Source: Chloroflexota bacterium
Lineage (GTDB): Bacteria; Chloroflexota; Anaerolineae; Promineifilales; Promineifilaceae
NCBI GenBank assembly: GCA_020353135.1
Contig: CP070688.1
Location: 4,075,380-4,084,550, forward strand
Length of the DNA: 9,171 nucleotides
Direction: 5' to 3'
Made by a program: the position numbers and the translations under genes. Each line of letters opens with the position of its first letter. Position 1 is the first letter of the stretch. This document shows, one piece after another, positions 5,583-9,171 of the stretch. Under the pieces are notes generated by a model. The model was given only the letters and a program-made list of their open reading frames with translations, was not told the DNA's origin and ran no database searches.

Positions 5583-6050
5583 ATGGCTAAGAGTAACCAA
5601 AACAACAGTGAAGAGAATCAGAACCAAGATATGAGTACATCCCTACCGACCACAACCACCGATGAAGGCTTCTGGCGGGAAATGTGGCGCCAGGCAAGGC
5701 TGGCCTGGTTCCTGATTCGCAGTCCTGAAGTACCCTTGTATCTCAAGGTACTGCCGGCCCTGGCAGTGGTCTACGTGCTTATTCCCACGGATTTCATTCC
5801 AGATGTCTTCCCGGTAATAGGCCAGCTGGACGACGTTACCGCGCTGTTAGTCGGGGCCAAAGTCTTTATCGAGATGGCTCCGCAAGACGTTGTGGCTAAA
5901 TATGTCCAGGCGCAACGCGAGAGCAGTGCTCCCCCTGCGACCGACGAAGGCGGAGCAGCCGGTGAGCAACAGGACGAACCTGAGAATCTAATCGTCATAG
6001 AGGGCGACTACGACGTCGTAGACGATTTGGCAGAAGATCAGACCGATTAG
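5583..6050 (+). CDS. YkvA-family DUF1232 membrane protein
   Basis: The 155-residue protein has a polar Asn/Gln/Thr-rich N-terminus (1-27), a Trp/Arg-rich amphipathic stretch (30-46, FWREMWRQARLAWFLIR) and the DUF1232 core (about 48-100). The core carries the family hallmark P-L-Y-L-K-x-L-P-A-L-A-V-x-Y-x-L-I-P-T-D-F-I-P-D-x-x-P-V-I-G-x-L-D-D. This core forms a membrane-associated helical hairpin; the biochemical role of the family is unknown. The tail (about 113-155) is strongly acidic and probably disordered. ATG 5583 follows a GAGGTG ribosome site. The start is 58 nt after the glycosidase stop on the same strand, so the two may be cotranscribed. It is convergent with the FHA gene; the 86-bp gap holds only a short palindrome (AGCCCGGGCT, near 6051) and no convincing terminator. 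Confidence 0.85.
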   Translation: MAKSNQNNSEENQNQDMSTSLPTTTTDEGFWREMWRQARLAWFLIRSPEVPLYLKVLPALAVVYVLIPTDFIPDVFPVIGQLDDVTALLVGAKVFIEMAPQDVVAKYVQAQRESSAPPATDEGGAAGEQQDEPENLIVIEGDYDVVDDLAEDQTD

Positions 6051-6136
6051 AGCCCGGGCTTACCAAATCTTTGGGGGAATGGCCTTACTTCAGAGCAAAT
6101 GTGGCCACGCCGGCCTGAATTCTGTTACGTCCAGCG

Positions 6137-6979
6137 CTAGAGTAGGCCGAAAGGATCGGCAACCAGTACGCCAGCCAGGATGGCCAGGCAGCAGCAAATC
6201 AACAGTACTATTACTACAACGGCAATGATAATCACATTGCGATTGCTGCCGCCTTCCTTCGCTGGTTCGCCGAAATCGGGCGGCGGCGGAGCCGCCGGTT
6301 GTTCGGCGTAACCAGAGATTGGCGCGGCGGAATCAACAAAGGTCCTCTCATCCAGTTCCTCAAAAGAGGCTTCAGGCGCTTCCGGTACCGGCGGCGGCTC
6401 GAAAGCGGGCTCTTCAGCCAATGGCTCTAACGGTTCTGGCAACTCGGGTAGCGGTTCCGGTTCCGCAGGAAGCTCTTCGATTGGAGCAACGAATGGGCTT
6501 TCGTCCATCATTGTGGCCAATTCTGCGTCATCGTCTGCGTCCATCAGCTCGGCCGCGACAGCATCTAGTTCTTCGACGATATCTAGTTCCTCGTCGGCCG
6601 GAGCCTCTTCTTCGACGGCCGCAGCCGGAGCGACAACAGTAGCCAAAGGATCGACGGCCACCGTTGCCTGGTAAACCAGCGTGACATTGCTGCCCAACAT
6701 GATTACCTGGCCTGGACTAAGAGCTTGCGGTTCTCCACCTAGTCGCTGACCGTCTACAAAGGTGCCATTCGTGCTGCCCAGGTCTTGAAGCTCATAACCC
6801 GCGGCTTGCAGCACCAGCTTGGCATGATGACGAGAGACCTCAGGATCATCCAATATGATGTCAGACAGAGGATCTCGCCCCATTGTCAAGATATCGTCCT
6901 CGATTGCAATTGTTTGACCCGGTATGAGACCTGATTGCGGAGCGTTGCGCACAACCAATTGATAAGAGTCGTTAGCCAC
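6137..6979 (-). CDS. FHA-domain protein with C-terminal membrane anchor
   Basis: This is a predicted phosphothreonine reader tethered to the membrane. The 280-residue product has an N-terminal forkhead-associated domain (about 6-105) with all signature residues: GR (34-35), S49-R50-H51-H52 and the phosphate-binding loop STNGT (69-73) followed by FVDG. A long Glu/Pro/Ala-rich linker (about 115-245) is probably disordered. A single hydrophobic helix (about 248-272, with three consecutive cysteines at 262-264) lies close to the C-terminus, so the FHA domain should face the cytoplasm as in tail-anchored proteins. The linker contains ERTFVDS (Thr213, Asp216), which fits the pT-x-x-D pattern favoured by many FHA domains. 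The start is GTG 6979 with AAGGA about 8 nt upstream. It lies 187 nt downstream of murJ on the same strand. A Ser/Thr kinase partner is expected from the family but none is in the window. Confidence 0.88.
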   Translation of the reverse strand: MANDSYQLVVRNAPQSGLIPGQTIAIEDDILTMGRDPLSDIILDDPEVSRHHAKLVLQAAGYELQDLGSTNGTFVDGQRLGGEPQALSPGQVIMLGSNVTLVYQATVAVDPLATVVAPAAAVEEEAPADEELDIVEELDAVAAELMDADDDAELATMMDESPFVAPIEELPAEPEPLPELPEPLEPLAEEPAFEPPPVPEAPEASFEELDERTFVDSAAPISGYAEQPAAPPPPDFGEPAKEGGSNRNVIIIAVVVIVLLICCCLAILAGVLVADPFGLL

Positions 6980-7113
6980 TTTTCTGTTCCTTTGTCTACC
7001 TGTTGCATTCCGAAGTCGCGACCGCCAGAAGCAACAGCCGCGTGGATTACATCACCGGTTGAAGGCTATGAGAATAACAAAGGTGAACACCCGACCACTG
7101 AACTGACGGTCGC

Positions 7114-7142
7114 ATTTTACACTATTTGACCTGGTTGACCAA
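7114..7142 (-). promoter_or_regulatory. Possible promoter of the FHA gene with long leader
   Basis: On the minus strand, TTGGTC (7142-7137), a 17-nt spacer and TAAAAT (7119-7114) are present. The predicted +1 near 7107 would give an untranslated leader of about 128 nt. The -35 and spacer contain a GGTCAA direct repeat with 9-bp period. The -35 matches only 3/6. I found no recognisable riboswitch in the leader. Confidence 0.35.
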
Positions 7143-7166
7143 AGGGCCATCTTTCCTACGCCAGCG

Positions 7167-8840
7167 TCATGAATGCAAGCGGCTCCATACCAGATTCCAG
7201 AGTGACTTGGCATCCTGCAGATCGAGCAAAAAAGCCGCTCCGAGATAGGCAGCCAGCCCAACCGATCCCGAAACCACGACGACGATCAGCCTTTGAGGAA
7301 ACGAATCCAGGGGCAGCAGCTCGCGCAAAATGCCGGCCGTCAGAGCGGCTGCCAGACCCGTGAGGATGGCGGCGACCAGTGATTTGACGACGGTGGCCGA
7401 GATCTGGTAGCCGGCCAGCCCGCCGACGTGCCGCTGCAGCAGCAAAAGCATGATCGACGTATGTACGATGTGTTTGACGGCGTCGGCGACCATGAGACTC
7501 AATAAGCCCAGCGGGCGCAACAAGATAATCGCGACAATCGTGTAGACGACGATGCTTATCACGCCGGCCAAAGCCGGTCGCCAGGTGTCCTTGCGGGCGT
7601 AAGAGGCGAAGACCAGCATCTGGTCGACGGCCGCGAAACCCAGGCCAATGAGGTAAACACGAAGGACCTGCGCAGTGATCGCCGTGTCTTCAGCAGTGAA
7701 TTGACCGTGCTGCAACAACAAGGCGATGATCGGCTGGGCCAACGCAAACAGGCCAGCGGCCGCCGGCAGACCCAGGGCGATAACCAGGCGTAAGCCGCCG
7801 GCCAAAGTTTCCTTATAGTCGTTCAGCCGGTCGCCGGCGTCTGCGGCTCCAGCCTCGGCCGCTTCGCGGTAGGCGGTCGCCAGTCGCGACAACGTGGGTA
7901 AGGTGGCGATGGACAAGGCGGTGACCACCAGACCTAGAGGGAATTGATACAGCGATGTGGCGTAGGCCATGTAGGTCACCGAACTGTCCCCTGTGGTGAT
8001 GGCCAGGTTATAACTGATCCATATCGCCACCTGGTTGACGACCAGGGCGACGACGATCGGGGCGTACAGAACGATGATCCGGTGCAGAGCTGGGTGCTTC
8101 CAGTCAAAACTGGGTCGCAATCGACCGTCGCGCAAGCCGGGCAACTGCATGAGAACTTGCAAGATGGAACCGAGCAAAATGCCCCATACGAGACTGCTGA
8201 TCTGGTCTGGCCGGAGCAGAGCCACGATCACAATCGTGCCATTGAAGACGGCCGTCGTGAAGGCCGGTAGGGTGAATCGTTTTAGCGACAGCAAAATGCC
8301 GGTCAGAATGCTGGCGACGCTGAGAAACAAAACGGCCGGCGTCGCCAACCGCATCAAGCTGACGGTGATCGGCAACAATTGTTGATCGTCGAAATTGCGC
8401 GCTCCGGCCAGCCAGGCGATCTGTGGTGCGAAATACTCGACCAAGATCACGATGAAGCTGAGCACGATGGTGGCCAAGGTGAGGAATGAGCTGGCCAGAC
8501 GCCACAATTCAGGCCGTTTCTTCTTGGCGGCATAGTCGCTGAAGACCGGCACCAGGGCGGAGCTAACCATCTCGCCGCCGGATATCAGGTTGAAGAGCGT
8601 CATCGGCACCAGTACGGCCACCGTGTAGGCGGCCAGCAAGGGCGAGGCGCCGAACATATTTGACTTGACGATCTCTCTTAATAATCCGAGAACGCGGCTG
8701 GCCACATTGCCGACGGCCAGAACCGCGGCCGCGCGAACGATACCAGGGTCTTCGCTCAAAGTGGCCGGAACTTGAGCCTGCTCGGTTGGGGATACGTTAG
8801 ATGGCTCAATCACGGGAAGTACATCCGATAGGTGGCGCAT
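7167..8840 (-). CDS. murJ: MurJ/MviN-family lipid II flippase
   Basis: MOP-superfamily flippase that moves the undecaprenyl-linked peptidoglycan precursor lipid II to the outer face of the membrane. The product has 557 residues from ATG 8840 and is mostly hydrophobic, with about 14 membrane helices. The N-terminal signature is VGNVASRVLGLLREIVKSNMFG (about 43-64), followed by LFNLISGGEMVSSALVPVFSDY (about 82-103). In enterobacterial MurJ the latter region reads RRLFAEGAFSQAFVP with a key arginine pair and glutamate. Here those arginines are replaced and the motif is GGE; as I recall, Chloroflexota homologues commonly have a similar AGGALxSAFIPVF form, so the call is MurJ-like with substrate inferred. 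The first 31 residues are a polar cytoplasmic tail. A strong promoter -10 overlaps ATG 8840, so translation may instead begin at GTG 8813 (codon 10), giving 548 residues. The stop is TGA, 187 nt before the FHA gene. Confidence 0.92.
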   Translation of the reverse strand: MRHLSDVLPVIEPSNVSPTEQAQVPATLSEDPGIVRAAAVLAVGNVASRVLGLLREIVKSNMFGASPLLAAYTVAVLVPMTLFNLISGGEMVSSALVPVFSDYAAKKKRPELWRLASSFLTLATIVLSFIVILVEYFAPQIAWLAGARNFDDQQLLPITVSLMRLATPAVLFLSVASILTGILLSLKRFTLPAFTTAVFNGTIVIVALLRPDQISSLVWGILLGSILQVLMQLPGLRDGRLRPSFDWKHPALHRIIVLYAPIVVALVVNQVAIWISYNLAITTGDSSVTYMAYATSLYQFPLGLVVTALSIATLPTLSRLATAYREAAEAGAADAGDRLNDYKETLAGGLRLVIALGLPAAAGLFALAQPIIALLLQHGQFTAEDTAITAQVLRVYLIGLGFAAVDQMLVFASYARKDTWRPALAGVISIVVYTIVAIILLRPLGLLSLMVADAVKHIVHTSIMLLLLQRHVGGLAGYQISATVVKSLVAAILTGLAAALTAGILRELLPLDSFPQRLIVVVVSGSVGLAAYLGAAFLLDLQDAKSLWNLVWSRLHS

Positions 8841-8867
8841 TCTAGCTGACTAGCAGCCTGGTAGCAA
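8839..8867 (-). promoter_or_regulatory. murJ promoter overlapping the first ATG
   Basis: On the minus strand, TTGCTA (8867-8862), a 17-nt spacer and TAGAAT (8844-8839) are present. The last two bases of the -10 are the first two of the ATG at 8840. The predicted +1 is near 8832, inside the long reading frame, which favours GTG 8813 as the real start. The -35 and spacer length are the same as at dnaX. Confidence 0.5.
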
Positions 8868-9109
8868 ACCCGCCTGACCATGGGTAGACTACGATTGACC
8901 TATGGTGCCTGACAACGATCCGAATCCCGCGCCTGATGTACCGGATCACATGACGCTAGACCGGGCCCTATGCAGCTGCTTGGTCTACTCGCGTGCCTCT
9001 AGAGCCTAAAGTATAATGGCTTTCACCAAATAGTAGATCCAATGACGCACGAACGAGACCGCAAGACCCGTCTACTGCCAGACAGAGCGAAGGGTACGAT
9101 CGGCTCGGT
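8868..9109. other. Intergenic stretch without a confident gene
   Basis: There is no convincing gene, RNA or repeat here. Two short plus-strand frames exist: 8902-9009 (35 codons, MVPDNDP...SRA) and 9042-9149 (35 codons, MTHERD...QRS). Neither has a ribosome site or a family resemblance. A perfect TATAAT at 9012-9017 lacks a good -35. The plus-strand frame containing the right-edge partial ORF is open from 9017. Confidence 0.3.
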
Positions 9110-9171
9110 ATGGAGACCTTGTTTTACATGTATGACTCAGAGAAGTTAAATCACCTGGCCGGCCGTAAGGA
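9110..9171 (+). CDS. Possible 5' end of an unidentified gene (partial)
   Basis: ATG 9110 opens a frame that runs off the right edge: METLFYMYDSEKLNHLAGRK and onward. The frame is open upstream to 9017, so an earlier non-ATG start is possible. TATAAT at 9012-9017 could drive it, but the -35 is poor. An AAGGG at 9090-9094 is too far away to be a good ribosome site. Twenty codons are too few to recognise a family. It is divergent from murJ, which would suit a gene beginning here. Confidence 0.25.
   Translation, partial: METLFYMYDSEKLNHLAGRK

Noticed and set aside
6051..6075. AGCCCGGGCT and CCAAATCTTTGG as a terminator between the DUF1232 and FHA genes.
   Set aside because: The first is a palindrome without a loop, the second has a 5-bp stem with a 2-nt loop, and no T-tract follows.
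7559..8505. Several overlapping ORFs on both strands inside murJ.
   Set aside because: These are shadow frames of murJ: compositionally biased, no start signals and no family features.
8902..9009. 35-codon plus-strand ORF (MVPDNDP...SRA), possibly a small gene.
   Set aside because: There is no ribosome site, promoter or recognisable similarity; random ORFs of this length are common at this GC content.
9042..9149. 35-codon plus-strand ORF (MTHERD...) containing a CFTC pair.
   Set aside because: It overlaps the longer open frame at the right edge and has no ribosome site; the CxxC alone is not evidence.

Overview
This is about 9.2 kb of GC-moderate bacterial DNA. It most likely comes from the phylum Chloroflexota (Anaerolineae- or Caldilineae-like). 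That assignment is an inference from three things: the Thr/Ala/Pro-rich linker of the secreted glycosidase, a MurJ-type protein with a GG core in place of the usual RR...AEG signature, and effector-associated-domain-like repeats. No rRNA or marker phylogeny is available to confirm it. All long genes are intact. I see no IS element, prophage gene or CRISPR array.

Layout from left to right. Positions 1-146 are intergenic: a leftward sigma70-type promoter near the edge and a rightward promoter serving the gene at 147. Positions 147-242 (+) encode a clear selenocysteine tRNA (anticodon TCA, 8+5 bp acceptor/T helix, 6-bp D stem, long variable arm). Positions 245-2882 (-) hold the conserved replication/repair operon dnaX - ybaB/ebfC - recR; the recR stop codon lies two bases from the tRNA-Sec discriminator base on the opposite strand. 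tatA (3079-3270, +) is divergent from dnaX. A minus-strand gene (3314-4132) encodes a membrane-anchored protein with two tandem EAD/death-like repeats. It shares a compact, nearly symmetric divergent promoter with a plus-strand lipoprotein carrying a GH-A-like TIM-barrel glycosidase domain (4250-5524). A YkvA-like DUF1232 protein follows (5583-6050, +). Then come, on the minus strand, a C-terminally membrane-anchored FHA-domain protein (6137-6979) and a MurJ-family lipid flippase (7167-8840). The last 330 bases hold the murJ promoter and only tentative short reading frames, one running off the right edge.

How the genes relate. dnaX-ybaB-recR is a conserved housekeeping unit (clamp loader, nucleoid-associated protein, recombination mediator). 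tRNA-Sec shows that the organism decodes UGA as selenocysteine, although no selenoprotein lies in the window. Many of the remaining genes act at the cell envelope: Tat translocase subunit, EAD membrane adaptor, lipoprotein glycosidase, FHA membrane protein, MurJ. The most unusual element is the membrane-tethered tandem-EAD protein without an effector domain. In known conflict and signalling systems EADs recruit partners carrying a like domain, so this looks like a membrane docking site for effectors encoded elsewhere.

Promoters. Several candidates share a TTGCnn -35 element. Several also put the -10 element so close to the start codon that the mRNAs would be leaderless or nearly so.
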